Positions 24,337 to 38,942 are shown, counted from the first letter of the stretch. The stretch: DNA of 64,000 nucleotides from Rhabdornis inornatus (GCA_013397075.1 VWZS01002843.1:79501-143500), one strand, 5' to 3'. The notes: generated by a model from the letters alone, not told the origin. Made by a program: numbers and translations.

Positions 24337-25472
24337 AGAATATAAAATTATGCAATACATTTCCCAAAGGAAAAAATGCATATTAGAAGACTTATGAAGT
24401 TAGAGACCAATTGAGGTTTCTTTTCCATCAGTACTTCAATAGCTCCCTACCTCCATGGTAGCTTCTTATGATGACTAGATTGTATTTCAAATGAACAAAA
24501 GAATCATTAAATGTTTGGTTATTATTTCTTCAAACCTTTCTAACATACTTAATAACACATTTACTATTATATTTTGCAGAACCAAGATTTAGCAGAGATA
24601 GACAGACTAGCTCAATTTAACACAGAAGCTTCTTAAGCATTTGCTTTAATGAATATGAACAAATACTATACACTTACATTTGTCTTGCCTATAAACTTCC
24701 ATAGTTCAGCTTGGAATGTACTGTTTCCTAATAAGATAGTACAACATATTCTGACATGATGATGTGCAAGGATTAGGTGAAGATTTGGAAGTATCATGGA
24801 AACCGTCTTCCTAACTCATTTTTGTATCTTGCTCCTTCTGCATTTGCATGCACGAAAGAACTGCATTACTTTTAAGAAGATATGTAGACATCCTCTGATT
24901 CCAGCTGAATGTACACATTGGTGAAGCAAATGTATTAATTTTTGACTGCCATGGATGCCAATACCCATGTATTTCCATTTTTAATTCTTTATGAAAGAGA
25001 ATCTGAATGTCAACGTTTTTGAGAGTCATGCATGGCTATTAAACATCTGTGTCAGTACCTATAATAGCTACTTTTTGAAGAAACCTCTCTACAGAGGTGC
25101 CTCTAGTATGTGTTTTAACACATAGCTGCCTTTTTCTGTCAGACGTGGTCCAAGTTAAAGTATGCTTCATATATTTCTCATCCTATTACTGAAGAGCACT
25201 CAGAGCACAACTACTGAAGACTACATCTGTTCAGGTATAAGAGAAAAAAGTTTTACAGAATCTGTGCTAGAAGAGAACATTTTAAATTCTCATACTATCA
25301 AACTGTAACAACTATTCAAATTCATCTAATTAAATCTATAAAAAGAGCAGAAACCTAGTAGAACAAAAAAAAGATAAGCAGAAATTTGTCTCAGTTAAAC
25401 GGATGTATTTCAGGCTCTTATCTATCACATTACTACAACTGAGTACGCTTAAATATTCTCCAGCACACTCAC

Positions 25473-25991
25473 CTCTTTTTGATGGTACTTAATTGCCAGT
25501 TTCAATCTTGCAAGATCATTACCACTCTGTTCTTCTATCAAGCTATTATCATCTCTGTAATTAAGAATAATTTCCAATTCCCTGGAACTCCGTGTCTGAT
25601 CCAGGAGATCTTTTGCAAATTGCTTGCATTGCTGTGACAGTTCCTCATACTCTGACTTAAACTCATTTTCGACTTTGCTCAGTTCCTGCAGCTCCCAGCT
25701 CAGTTGAAAAGCAGTGAGGAAAGGATCCTCACTGGACAAAGCAATCAATGATGGGCTGGCCAGAGCCTTGTAGATGTTGAGTCTGGACCGAGAGTGGCGG
25801 AGGCTGTCCACATCTGAGCTTGAGACACATTCGACGCAGTTACAGCGCACCTCGTGTGGCCTGGGCACAGACACCCCTTTCTGCACAAGGAGCTTTATGA
25901 TTTCGTAATTGTTGGTGTGGGCAGCCAGAATAATAGGTGTGATGTCCGGCGTAAATTCTGAAAACTGCTTGTCCAGAAGCACTGGTGGCAC
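25473..25991 (-). CDS. TRPC4: TRPC4 exon 3: fourth ankyrin repeat, zinc site, TRP_2 linker helices (residues 127-299)
   Basis: Begins VPPVLLDKQFSEFTPDITPI and ends LKLAIKYHQKE. Residues about 142-165 form the fourth ankyrin-type repeat. H172, C176, C178 and C181 (in PRPHEVRCNCVECVSS) are the His-Cys3 set that binds zinc in TRPC4/5 cryo-EM structures; all four are present and the numbering matches. Residues about 172-234 correspond to the TRP_2 domain. The acidic helical stretch about 225-270 (ELQELSKVENEFKSEYEELS) belongs to the linker helices that pack between cytosolic subunits. The acceptor is TTTCACAG| before 25991, the donor GAG|GTGAGT after 25473. Length 519 nt, phase 0 at both ends, so skipping would keep the frame. 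The segment LIEEQSGNDLARLK identifies TRPC4 rather than TRPC5. Confidence 0.99.
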
Positions 25992-27557
25992 CTGTGAAAG
26001 AAGGCAAAAACCCTTACAGGCCTCCTCATTGCACAAGACTTACAGAAAATTAAGCTAAAAATGGTTTACCAAGTAATACACTTACTGATGGATTTTTATT
26101 TCTGTCCAGAGTTGAAGGAAACTCTTTAAATATAGCAATTCAATTAGCTATGGTAGTGTCTTTCCAGTTAATCAAGTGCTATAAACAGGGTTTGATTTCT
26201 CACAGAACCTGTTTATATGCAAACAACCCATAGACAATGATTTATTAGAGCAAATTATTATATAAACAAGGACGAATTAGACACAAATGCTCCTCCCCAG
26301 TCCATTGAAGTGAGTAAGATGGAAATTTTTTCTTGCCTCTCACTGGTTTATCTCAGTTTCATAGGGAAGAAAGAATCGTGCTGGGCATAACTGTGGATGT
26401 GTGAAAGAAGCAATGACCATGACACAGGCAAGCTAGATTTAGAAAATAAAATGGTCAAGTAAATGAGAAGAAAATATGTGTTTTCTTAAAGAGAATGTTG
26501 AAAATAAGGGTGTATAGAGAAACAAAGATACTTGCTGCAAAGAGCTCAGTGTCTTAAGACTCAGTTCTACATTCACCTGCACAAAGAAACATATTCTGTT
26601 TATAGGAAAACAGGGGACTTAGTAGAAGAAAGGTCCCCAGAGACCATTTTTAAAGCCTTTTCTGATATGCATTTCTGTTTTGTCAGTCCTCTTTATCAGA
26701 AGAATGTAAGGTTTTTCATTTTAAGCTTGTTTCTTTATTTTACACTACCAGGCTCTAGACTCTTTCCCAGGTCAAGACAAATAGTTCGATTAGTATGATT
26801 AAGAATGGAAGTGCAATAAGCCAATGTCAAGCAAGAAAATGATATTGGCTTCATCACTTACAGACTGCATTTGGTCCACAGCTCAATAACCAAGTACAAA
26901 ACTCAATCCACAGAGCAACACAGAGAGGTGCTCTGAGTGAAGCTCTTTCAGGAGGAAGAAAAAGGGAAATATTTGACTGGAAGTTATCTGAAGGCTAGAG
27001 AAATAGATGGCCATCACAGGGGGGAAAAGAATTTTGATGCAAGTCTCACAACAGCACTATGGCCTCACTGCCAGGTGGGAAAAACACAAGTAGAGTGGGG
27101 GTGGAAAGTCAAGACTGGAGATCTGGCATTCAGGACCATAATCACACATCCCTATGGAAGCAAAACCTGCCTGGACATAGTGTATTGCTGACCTTAAGTA
27201 GCTGTGCCAGATTCTGAGAAGGTATGTGGAGTCAACAGGCCAAAACCCCTTTCCTCCCCTCTCATGCACTCAGACATGCATGCTTGGCTTGGCACTGAGT
27301 CAGGCTGGCACTGAGTTTGTTTTAGCACAGGACTGTGGGCTGACTGTGCTGACACACCCACTCACAATCTCATGCAGAGGGTGCAGCTGTCCTCACAGGT
27401 GGATGTGCACAACCAGTGGTTCTGAGCCAAGAAGCTTCTGGACAACTTCATTTCTGCTTTCTTTATTCTGAGGTACAAACATAATGGTGTAGCATGTGCA
27501 GAGAAACATGGGTTAAGTATTGCTCATGACATAAGGAACCCAGCTGAGAGTATACTA

Positions 27558-27593
27558 ATGAGAATATATGGATGGATGAGAATATATGGATGG
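27558..27593. repeat. Perfect 2 x 18-bp tandem duplication
   Basis: The unit ATGAGAATATATGGATGG occurs twice head to tail with no mismatch, so it is a recent replication-slippage duplication. Confidence 0.9.
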
Positions 27594-30500
27594 AGGGAAC
27601 ACTTGGGTACAAGAACAAACAGAAGCTCTGTGTGCTGTGCCTGGTCTCAGGCCAAAAACCACAACTCTGGAAATATAGCTTCCCAGAGGACTCCATGGCT
27701 CTGCTCATGCTGCTCTGTCAGGTCCCTTCCAGGGTACATCTGTCACCTCCTGGCTGGACAGGGGGTACTCAGACCATGTCATTATTCCTGTCTGGTGAGA
27801 GCTGGGCTTGAAATGCCTATATGTTTTCTCTCCTGTCTTTGGTGTCAGTGGGGGAAGTGAGACGTGTTTCCAACCCCAATTCTCCAATTCTCACAAGTTA
27901 TTGTAGTCTTAGATTTGTCTTTTCTTTTACTTACGTATTATATAGGGGAAAAAAAAGAACACTCCACGCATACACACACACTTTTCATGCTCTCTAAATT
28001 GCAGCTGTGGCCAGTGCTTTTGAGACTAGAATGGCATGAAAATGGTGGTAGAGTTTCAAACTTTGCATTAGTAGAAATGAGACTTTGGGATATCATAGAA
28101 CTGAAAAAGGTTTACAGAGAGGCATGTGTTGTGTTCTGACAGTGTCTGCTACAAGCAGTGAGACTCCCCCTTGGCCTCAGATTCAGGGTACCAGAAAGCA
28201 AAGGAGAGAGCTGCAAGTGCAGAAAACTCACGGTCAGAAAGCTGTAACTTCAAACTCACTGACTGCTTAGAGTATAGCGCTGTCACTTCACATGTTGCTA
28301 GTTTTTTATTTTCTGACAGTACTAGAGTAACATTTGCTTCAAGCCCTGCCAGAACTGAAGGCTATCTTAAACATATCATCAGCTGCAAGCTCTGAAAAAT
28401 TAAGACACAGCTTCAAAAGACATGGCATTTCAGTGACTGACTTGTCACTGTACACGGGGTCCACTTCCTTACAAGCTGCTTTCTTTTTCTCATAGCTTAT
28501 CAAAACCTTTCATCTTAAGCTAATTTAGATTCAAGGCTAGTGCACACATTTTGCAATTCATCGCATCAGAATTTACCCAAATATAGAAGTATGTATCACA
28601 ACTTTTCAGCCTTAACTTACAGAAACATTTAAACTTAAAGGGCAAACCCTAAGACTTCAATTACATCATGACTTTAACCCCTGATCCTTTACCTCCTATT
28701 TTAAGATTTTCTACTAATTTAAATGAAAGAGAGAATATCAGAGCAATAAGGTCAAATTATTTCCTCATCTGAAGCAAAATGAAGTACTTATCTTTGAAGT
28801 ACTGAGTGCTCTCATGGCATTCAGAAGATTTCAACATCTTACAGTTGACCCAGAGTACTTGCTCTTAAGTTATCAGACTTACAACGAATTTTACTTTCAA
28901 ACTACTAAAAATAATTCTCTTTAAAAAGAACCAAACTAAATAACCAGCATACACTGATATTAGCTACACATTTGGAAGCCTTGACAGAACTCTCACAGAA
29001 AATATTCGAGTCTTCCTTAAATCCTGGAGGATGGAAAGATACTAGGTCTTACAATCACTGACTGTGACTGACTTCCCAAGGCTCAGCAGTAGTGCAACTA
29101 TATTATACATTTTGGAGTTAAGTGTGCTAAGTTTGAGGCTGCTTAAACTTGGCAAAGTCAAATAAGTTTTGCCATCTTACTTTTTGTGAAGAATTTCTAC
29201 TTCAACAATATTTACAGGGCTGAATGAAGAGGTTTGGTGACTATGTATATTTGTTATGAATGTCTATGTGATTAGTAAACAAAAGAAAACAAAACAGAAA
29301 ATAAAGGATAGCTCAAGGCCTGAACACTTCAGCGCTCAAGGGCAAGAGATTTTTTTTTTTGCATTTCTTTTCTCTGCACTCAGTGTAGCTGGGAATGAGT
29401 CAGTCTGGTTTAGATATCTAACAATTCTTTCAGATACCAACTGGAATGGTCCTCTTCAATGTGTTTATGTTCCCTGTATGGTCTGTGTGAAGACAAGCTC
29501 CTTTGCTATGACAGGAAGAGAAATCTAGGTTAAATTAATGCCAGTTAGTTCTGAGACGTTTTCCTGCCCCCATGACATCAAAGGAGAGACCAATTGTTGA
29601 TGACCTCTGAGACATCTAGGAAAAAGAAAAATATAACAGTCAGTTTGGAAAAGAAAGAGCTTAAACCCCATGTGTGTCCTTTTCTCCATCTAGATTTCTC
29701 ATAATAGCTCTCTTTACCGCAATATCTCAACAGAGAGACTGAAAACTGCAGAGTCCATTTAACTGCTGTTTAAGTGCAAGAAATCAGAATCTATGGAAAT
29801 CTATTTCCTTGGGCAAACAGATAGGTCACCTGGCTCTTGCTCTTGTTTATCTATCTGCAATTATTTTGTCTTTTGTTTGTAAATGAAAGCAAATCCCACT
29901 TGGTTTTGGGCAGCTAGGGGAATAAATTTCTGAGTCACGTCCATCATGACAGCATGACTGGAGGAAAAAACCTAAAGCAAAGGCAAAAAGCGAATATATG
30001 ACAGATAAGATGAACACATATGTCATGCAGTACCAAGTTATATAAAGAAATTTTTCTTATAAAAGTGTGTCATCAAAGTCTCAGCTGCTTTATCACTATT
30101 TTTCTATAGCTGTCATCAGTCAAACACCTTGAAAGTGCTTAACTCTACATTTCTGTGCAGCCCACAGCACATGAGTTATCCCTATGCATACACAGTTCCA
30201 TGCTTTACATTCTGGCCTGCTGAGTTCTTCTCTTCTTTGGTTGGCTATTATTGTATCATCATTGCATCACCTGAAATACATCCTGATTAAGACAATGGAA
30301 GTAGTTCCCTTGGGAAGGGTTCAAAAAATTCCTCTTACTGCAACTCCTTTACTGTGGACCAAGGCACCAATAAACATCCAGATATATTGAATAACTTAGA
30401 GATATAATCTCAAGATAACTTGAAATAAGTTATCACAGTTCTGAGACTCATGTTGAAACCATCCTGATAAGCAACCCAAGATATACATCTAATTTATATA

Positions 30501-31588
30501 GCTGAAACTGGGGAAGATAAACACTCCCCTTAGCATAGAGCTCAACGTAATTTATTCTTCAGACACAAGCCATGTGCTAACTAGCTCAAAACCTGATTAG
30601 TGTGCTATCTCATGCTGGTACTGACCCACAGCTAGCCATGGCTTGGGTCTCCTAACCTGCACTGCTGGGATACAAGACAGGTACTTTTCAAAAGTACTGC
30701 ATTCATCATTTTGGCCAATTCTTCGGGATGTGTGAAAAAAGAGTATGAACAGTTAATGCTGAGTGTGTTACCTTAGGAGCCTGCTTTTTGTCTGTCTCCT
30801 AATGGTAACGGGGGAGAGGCCACATTCTTGCCTCTGTGCAAACCCTTCTCAATGTACATCACATGTCATAATGTATTTCCAAGGCTCAGGCCTAAATGCC
30901 CTCATCTGGTGGTAATATGAATCACTGTTAACAAAGGATATCTTCCCCCCACCTAGAATAATGTTTTATGCAATATTATGTCCATTTATTTTGCTGAAAA
31001 TTTATTTTCAGCTTTGTTGGGACATGACTGGAACAGGGATGTTTATAGTAATACAGAAACCCTGACACATTTAAGGAGGGTTCAGTGCTTGCCTTTTTAC
31101 AAGTCTGTGAATTTTGAAAAGTTAAATTTACAAGTTTGAGTTATTTTCACTCTTTTTTTTTTTTGAGCGCAAGCTGAGTTTTCAAAACCTTAGATGTGGT
31201 TGTTTTTTTTCTTTTATCAGCTACACTTAACCTACCCCAAGATGTGAGCTTTTTAATGCTTGTTCATGCTCATTTTATTACAGAACCAATTTGTGTGTCA
31301 CAAAAGTCACATCATGGACTGATCACTTCCAGTCTCCATGACAGCCACGTTGCACAAAAAGCATTAATGTAACACATCAAGGAAAAGAATTTGACCAATC
31401 TGTTCCTAAAGATATGCAGTGGTGGGTGGATATGTCACACCATTTCCTCACAATGTCTCTGATACTTCATATGCTTTACCTTTGTGCAGCTTAAGCCCAT
31501 AAATTCTTGTTCTATGAAATGTGAATACACAGAATACTTTATTTCTTTGCTTATTTTCAGTTTTCTAATTTTTCATTCAGACTTTCCT

Positions 31589-31665
31589 TGTAGGGGCTGG
31601 AACATGATAGCCTTTAAGGTCCCTTCCAGCCCAGGCCATTCTGTGATTCTACAATTCTGTGATCT
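31589..31665 (+). mobile_element. CR1 LINE 3' tail fragment
   Basis: The sequence 'gtaggggctggaacatgata', then 'tttaaggtcccttccagccc', then 'attctgtgattct' twice, is the CR1 3' UTR end. About 75 bp, antisense to TRPC4. Confidence 0.85.
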
Positions 31666-32523
31666 GTGCTCATTCTGATGTCATTAGATGTGATACTGAC
31701 TTTTGAACATCAATATGGTATCGTCCAGTCTTTTTATGTTAGTCTTGTTTTAATATTCCCTGCAGAACTATCTTAATTGTTTTCAATTCCAATACATACT
31801 TGGTTGATTATTTCTGCTCCACTTATAACCTTACATTTTTTCTTCCTGAACTCTTTTTTCACAGAAATAATTTCTTGCTTGCCAAAACCTGAATTCCACT
31901 TGTGTCCTGCAAAAGCCTTGAGACTGTCAGTTGTCTGCAGAATTAACAGGCCTCTATTTCATCTAAAATGCCATGAATAATTGCACTGATAAGGATAGAT
32001 CCCTGCAGGACTGCTCATTTCTTCCCTCTGTCGAATTCATATGTCCTGTTTCACCAAGTAGTGTTGGCAACTCCTGTGAGTGTGGTTTTCTTAGACTGCA
32101 TTTTGAGTGGCAGTTTATGAAATCTTATAAATCTCGAGCTATATGATATATACTGCTTTTCCCCAACATACAGAGCTTACTATCTGGTGATGAATGATAA
32201 TTATATTGTTATGACAAGCTTTGTTCCTGACAAATCTTGGTAGACTGCTATTAATGTCTATATTTTCTTTTAGGTACTTACAAGCAGAATGTTTGACTAT
32301 TTTCTTCAGGATAATCCCTGCTGTGAAAAACTATACATTTATTTTATTTGAAAAAAGAGAATATGGAATGGAAAGGAGATGCTGTAAAATTAATTTATAA
32401 CAGTTTTCAGACAGGAGCAGAGGAAAATATACTGGATTTGATAGGTTTAGGACATGAATTTGTTGGGTGGAAGTGATATCAAAGGACTTCAGTGCTTTTT
32501 CAGTGCTTTATTTCTCTATCTCT

Positions 32524-32545
32524 CCTTTTTTTTTTTTTTTTTTTA
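32524..32545. repeat. Poly(T) tract
   Basis: About twenty T residues followed by AAATTTTATTT. On the TRPC4 strand this is a poly(A) run. No retrocopy is recognised next to it. Confidence 0.8.
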
Positions 32546-35500
32546 AATTTTATTTCTCCTCCCTGTAACTCTGAAAGAAGTCTGATCCAAAATACTGCTT
32601 GTACACAAAACTGCTCATTTCCAGTTAATGTTTTCCGGTGAGCATTATGAGTGAATGGATTTGCTGTTTCATCCATGCCAGCAGCTTGAACAAGGGTGGG
32701 AAAATGCTTAAAAGTAGACACTCAATAGAAGACTGTCAGGATGCTCAGAATTTGTTTTCAGGTATGGAATTAACACTTGCTCTCTCCACAATTTTTAAAC
32801 TGGCAAAGGAGTGTTTCTAGTAAGAGTTCTGGGCATTGCTTGACTGCTCATAATGAGGAGTGACAACCAAAAGTTGTTTTCACTCAAGGGACAGTGAAAG
32901 TAGAAAAGTAAAATGGTTTGGAAAAAACATGAGAGCTGAGAAAGAGGAAAGATTTTATTATGGGAAGGATTAAAGGGGAACTTGAATTATGTATTTCCAT
33001 CATGATAAAGCTCATATATACTTCTCTCAGAGTTTGCATGATGAGTAAAATCAATAGTGAAATATCCTGAATGTTCAAAGAAGATCTAGGGGGGTATCTT
33101 CCCATCCAGATTTTTTAAACAGATGCATAGATAATTTTCCCAAACACAGAATGGCTCATAAAGATAAAATCCTTTTAATGAAGCTTAGGTCTGATATTCC
33201 ATTTCCTGAGAAACTGTGTCTCTGGTCTGATTAGTAAAATGTGGAAAAGCTCTTGATTTTCCCTGTTCATTTTTCTTGTCCCAAAATGTCTCCAGTAGTC
33301 AGCTGGAGAGGTGGAAAGAAATTGGCTTGCTTCGACAATGAGGTTTTCAGAGAAATGTCAGAAGAAAGGAGTTCTTAGAATCTTAGCAGGAGCCTTTGTT
33401 TATCCCTCAGCTTCTTAGATCTAGAAACAAGAAAAGCTGTCCCACTGGCTAAGGAATTATAGAGATTGTTTCTGAAAAGGAGCTTTTGCAGAAAAGACAG
33501 TAACAGATTGGTGCCTCCCTTGGTATCAACAAACTGTTTAGGAGATACAAGTGTCTCAGAGGGTGGGAATTAGCTAAACTTCTCTGCAGCTGATTGCAGT
33601 TATTTAACATTGCAAAGTAATTTATGATGTCTTCATGGCTGGGAAGTATATTTAATGTTTGAGAAAATTAAAAGCGTTATACTCACAAAGAACAAAGTGG
33701 GAAACAGGCAAATTCATGGAACATTTACAGAAAATGTTTTCTCTATTTTAAAAATATTAAGATAAAGGAACACAAAAGATTATAGCAGAGACAAAGAAAC
33801 CTGTATCTTCAGAGGATGCAGAGGAACTTCACAGTCAGCTGTTTCATAAGTAAATTATTCCCAGCATGTTATTCAATGGTTTGTTATTTAGCAGAAGGTC
33901 TACATTTTGAGCCATACTGTAAATTTGCCATATTTCACAGATGCAAAACAGAGCATTTTTCTTGAAGTATACAGAGGAGACCAAGGCTCACAGAACTATG
34001 CTAGGATATGCTGGGAATGAAAGACGTATTTGAGAGTCAAAGGATTGAAAGCTGAATGGTTGATGATATTCTCAGCTGGATTTAATTCCTTAACAATAGA
34101 CATGTTAAGATCCTCCTTGCATACAATAATCAGTTGAACCATCCTCCTGCTTATGAGGTTTTGGAAACATGTAAGTAAACAAGAAAAGATTGGTGGAAAT
34201 AAAAATATTCCCTTTGAATTTGCACTGCAAAGAGATCAAAGGAGAAGTGGCAGAGACATGCATTATTATAACCTGCCCTACACAGTGAGAGACATGGGGC
34301 AGAAGACTTAGTTAGAGGTACTTAAGGGTACCTTGCTAGAAGGAAGCCTTTGAAACTGATGCCAAGGGGGATGGATTGGCTTAAACCCCTTAATACTCCT
34401 TGTTTCAACTTAGGCTTATCTTAGTATTGTATTCCTCTTGAGTTCACCAATTGATTGGATCTTGATCTGTACAGATCTTACAAGCGTGGTGCATCCATGC
34501 ATAAGAGGTATTCCTAATGTGCTTTAGGATATGGAAATGCTTTTTTTTTCTTTGAGCCTGTGTAAGTATTTTTTTACTAAATTCAGGGTATGCTAGTAAG
34601 CAGAGAATTAATAAACAAAGGTCTAAATGAGCAAGGAGCAGGGAAGAGAAATTTAATCTCATCAGCCAGATTGCTTGTACTTAGAGTAAGTGTCATGAAA
34701 CAAGTTGGTAGCAAATAAAATGGTGGCAGATGTTTTTGCATTTTCTGCAAATATTCAGCAGTACATAATATGAAATGTTACACTTTGAGGGTAGATATTT
34801 CAGATTTCTTTTTTTTTTCCCCCGCCAGAAGGCCTCACACACTGTGACAAGCCTGCAAACTTAGATAATATTTTATTACCAACCTTAGTAGTGTTTTAGT
34901 AGCTGAGTTGAAAGGGGAACTAATTTTGCCTCCTGCCAATCTGTGGTGAAGATATGGAAGATATGGATCCTGGTACAGGCACAAAGTACAATTGAAACAC
35001 TTCTGTCAGCGCAGTATGTGACACACATATCCTCTATCCAGAAAACAGTCAGTAAATTGACAAGCTAAATTGGTAGCCTCCCAAGACAAGTAAGCCCCTG
35101 TTATCACATTAATGGGCTTTGTCAGTCAGTCCATTGTGACTTTTGAATTTGTTGGATTGCTCCAGCTGGGTGTTAACATGAAGGAATATTAGAAATACTA
35201 AATTCCTGCAAGTTTCCCAAAAGATACGAATGTTTGAGATCTAAAGAAAATTTTGGTGTGAGTGCAGCTATGTTACTAGACACCAGAGAATTCATACAAA
35301 AACGATACTATGAGTGTATCAGCCTCTTCAAAAGCTTTGATAAGTGCTCATAACATGCTCATAACATCAGAAAGAGGAAATTCAATTGTGATGCATATAG
35401 TTAGGTGGAAATCAGACTTCATAAATTTCACTGCTCACAGAGAAATTTGACAAGAGATGGCCTGTGACACAAGGAAAGATAATGGTGGGGTGTGGAAGAC

Positions 35501-36246
35501 CATATATGAACAAGCTTCTTGACAGTGGTGTGTTTCTGTTTTTTAAATTTTCCTAGGGTTTTCCTGTGGCTGAAGGTTTGTATCTCCACAGGCAAGTTCA
35601 AGGTAACAGCATTTGAGCACAGTGGCTCCTCATAAAATGATGGCTCTTTGAAAATATTTTTCAGTGGACCACTGCTCAGCCTTGGATTGCCTGGAGGTTT
35701 GTGTCCATCAGAAACTGCTGTGCCTTGAGCTTCTTTCAACAGTAGGTGGTCCCATTCCTAAAACATTTCCTGAGTTTCTGCACTGGGCACTGTCACAAAG
35801 AGAACATGTTGCAGAAGAATGTCCAGGAGGGTATTTAGCTTCAGATTTAAACACCTAATGATAGCTCTATATCTGAATTATTTTTTAAGCTCCTATTATA
35901 TCCAGGAAAATTTAGGGCTCGTCTCAGCTGCCTACAGGTTCTGTGACATAACTGCAAGGCCACAATACATGTCTCACAGATACTCTAAGATGCTTCATAT
36001 TTCACTTACCCACTACATGTGAGCTACTGAGCTGGGCCCCTGTTAATGTAGTGAGTGGAGTCCAGAGAAGTCTTTTTCTTAGCTTGAATTAGACACTTGC
36101 ATTTGGCCAGCAAATCCTCTTGCTCATCACTGACCTTACTGGATTATAAATATAAGCTATCTGACTTATATGTGAGCAGTAAATTGACTGATTCAAACGG
36201 CATTTTACTGCTTAAGATGCTCTAGAGAATAAGAGAGATCTACACA

Positions 36247-36270
36247 GACATGACATGAGACATGACATGA
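36247..36270. repeat. 2 x 12-bp tandem duplication
   Basis: GACATGACATGA twice, itself made of the smaller GACAT unit. Confidence 0.8.
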
Positions 36271-38904
36271 GACTTTCTGGAGGGTCTCCCTACTTTGCAG
36301 GGCAGGAGGGGACAGGGAGGACACATCTCTGCACAGACTCTGAGCTCCACTGCTGCCTTGCCTTCTGCTTCAGGAATCTGAATAGGGGGCTGATTTCCAT
36401 CCCCTTGCATACATATATCTGTATACAGGTATTTATATATAGCATATATTTATTCAGAGCACAGATCTCAATCTGCTCTATCAAGGGCCAAAGCATTAAC
36501 TGCTCCCTGAGAGGCTGCTCTAAGCAGAAAAGATACCAGTTTGTTTATACTGCTCCTTTAATGCTTATAAATTTGTTAGCTTCCTAACTCGCATTGCCAA
36601 ATGTACAAATAATTGGCAATGAGCATTTCTAGACCTTAGAAGACAAGACTACCTCAATCAAAAAAGGTTCTGTTTGTTGAACTTCTCACTCTTAACAAAT
36701 TTATACTATTGGCCTCAAAGCTTATTCATAACCTATTTTCAGGCACTGAAAAACTGTTAAAATCTTTGGATGAAACTATCTTTGCAGTTGATGAGTTGTC
36801 AGGAAGTGAAGGCAGGCAGGTTTCACAAAAAGGATGCCAGGCATGGAGGCTTGTGAAGATGACAGTACAGGACCACTGACTGTAGAAGGGAGAAATTTTG
36901 GACATCTTTTTAAATTTGGATACTGTCCCTATTCTGATTATAAGTTTGGCTGAGTGCTGTAAAGAAGGGCTCAAAAAACATGAAAAGAAGGGAAAATAAA
37001 TTGGCACAGAAAACGTGACTTCCTGAAGAGAAATCTCACTTTTGCGCAGACCTTATTTTTTAACTAACTTTCTAAAGATTTTGAATGTTTTTTTTCTAAA
37101 GGGTTTGATTTATTCTGGACTTTCAAATAATTTTGATGATCTGCACTCATCTCCTCATGGTAGGAAAGTACTTTCACTTCTAGCATGAGCTTAAAGCAAG
37201 AAATATGAAAATGTCAGCAAATAATGGCAGAAAACTACTTAATATTTCTGAATCTGTAACACTTCAAGTTTGGGTGGAAGTTTGGTTCACCAGCCATCTT
37301 TAAAATAAATCTGTATTTGTCATCACCAAAATTTTCTGGATTTCTGCAAGCTACTAAACCAGAGGATTAGATTCATAGCTGGGAAAAGTCATCCTCAATA
37401 ACACTACCTTCCAGAAATCTATCTATAAGGATCCTGATAGTCAGAATTTTTCTTTATATTGCCAATAAAAAAATGGCTTATCATTTTGTAGAGGTCAAGA
37501 AACCGTCATATTTCCCCATATTTTGGCATTTGTCTTTTGCTACTGCTCCAACCGTGGAATATTATGATTTAGCATTTATTACAAGGTGATGGGTGCATGT
37601 TGTAGAACACATTGCTTACCTCAGTATTGAAATTGCTAGCAGCTCTGTTTGATGGCACAGGCATACCAGCTTCTAGAGTATTTCTTTAGTAATTGTCACA
37701 GGTTTTTCTACTCATCCACCCACCTTAGCTCTGATGCATATAAACACAGACAGTTTGGGTTTATTGCCAAGATATAATGACATTTATGTGCAGCTTTTTT
37801 GAACTTGAAAACAGCCAGCAACCTTCTAAAACCACAAAAACAATACTTCTGTAAATTCTTATCTCCATCTCATACGCAATTAGTCAGCTCCACCTTTACA
37901 GTGCGCCTGTGCTACATGTTGTTTTCATGTGCCCAAGTGGTTTTATAAAAGACTGAATATGTGGATAGGCTATTATATCAGTTTCATCCATAAAATGAAA
38001 TATCCCCTACACAGCCTCTCCCATTCATCCATCTATCAATATGTCAGAAAATTATGACTAATCAGACACCACTGGGAAAAATATACTCAGCTACCCACTC
38101 AGGCAGCTAGCAGTGGAAAGAAACAACTTTTTGCCCTCATGTTCCACTTCAAGAATATGTACTTCAAGCTCGACAAAGAATCTCTGCAATGCCTCCTCCA
38201 TACTCATTACTAGCTAGACTGTCATTAATCACAACATTCAAAAAAGACATTTAGTTCATAAACTTCTGTGGGAGACATTTTCAAAACAAAAATGATGCTT
38301 GAATCTCAACAGACAAAGAATATCCCACAAGAGATTGTGACTGGTATTTGGCAAAGTTACTGGAGAAAGAGGTTTAGATTAGCAAGCTACCAAGCATCAA
38401 GTAGTGCCCATAAAATCTTTCTTTCTGCCTCCTCTTGATCAATATAACTCCCAGTTCGGTTACTAGGGGAAAATTTGAAAGAGCATTAAAAAATATCAGG
38501 TTTAACATTTATATAAAGTCCATCGCAGGCATTCTGGACCTATAACCTGTATACATTCCCTGGTCTTCTCCATCAGGGGCCCGCTGTTACCAGGAGCAAA
38601 TACAGCCCTGACATAGGAGCTTCCCCACATACACCAATGGGCTGTGTGGCAGTGCAGGGCTAGGAAAATTATATCCCATGATCCTTGGAAAGAAAACAAT
38701 GGGCCAAAGCTGCCTAAATGCCCTGCACACATTAAGGGAGACTGACACTGAAGCTGGTTACAAGTGCAGCTCCAGAGAAGAGCATTGGCTTCATCTCAGG
38801 ACCCTGGGACTGCTCAAAGGGCAATTTCGAGAAGTCCAAAGATACTAAGAGACATCAAAAGAACAGAGTGGGGGATGTGGCCATATGTAGGGAATCTCCT
38901 AGGA

Positions 38905-38942
38905 GATAGGAGCTCTGTCAGGCCTGATAGGAGCTCTGTCAG
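38905..38942. repeat. 17-bp duplication, 4-bp spacer
   Basis: GATAGGAGCTCTGTCAG occurs at 38905-38921 and 38926-38942, identical. Each copy contains the palindrome GAGCTC. Confidence 0.85.

Larger units (their letters stand above)
1764..25472 (-). other. TRPC4: TRPC4 intron 3 (23.7 kb)
   Basis: Bounded by donor GAG|GTGAGT at 25472 and acceptor TAG| at 1764 on the minus strand. It contains two sense-oriented solo LTRs (2730-3848, 8492-9090), a pentanucleotide microsatellite (5461-5512), a CR1 tail (10358-10392), twin hairpins (15316-15361), a 14-bp hairpin (18137-18167), a 1.1-kb CR1 (18335-19466) and a 100-bp direct repeat (23410-23511 with 24236-24336). The long intervals between them (3.85-5.46, 5.5-8.49, 9.1-15.3, 15.4-18.1, 19.5-23.4 and 24.3-25.47 kb) are AT-rich unique sequence. 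I recognise no gene, RNA gene or known repeat in them. Confidence 0.92.

Noticed and set aside
28094..28120. Possible minus-strand CR1 tail ('atcatagaactgaaaaaggt')
   Set aside because: Only about a dozen bases resemble the consensus and nothing follows; below what I can support.
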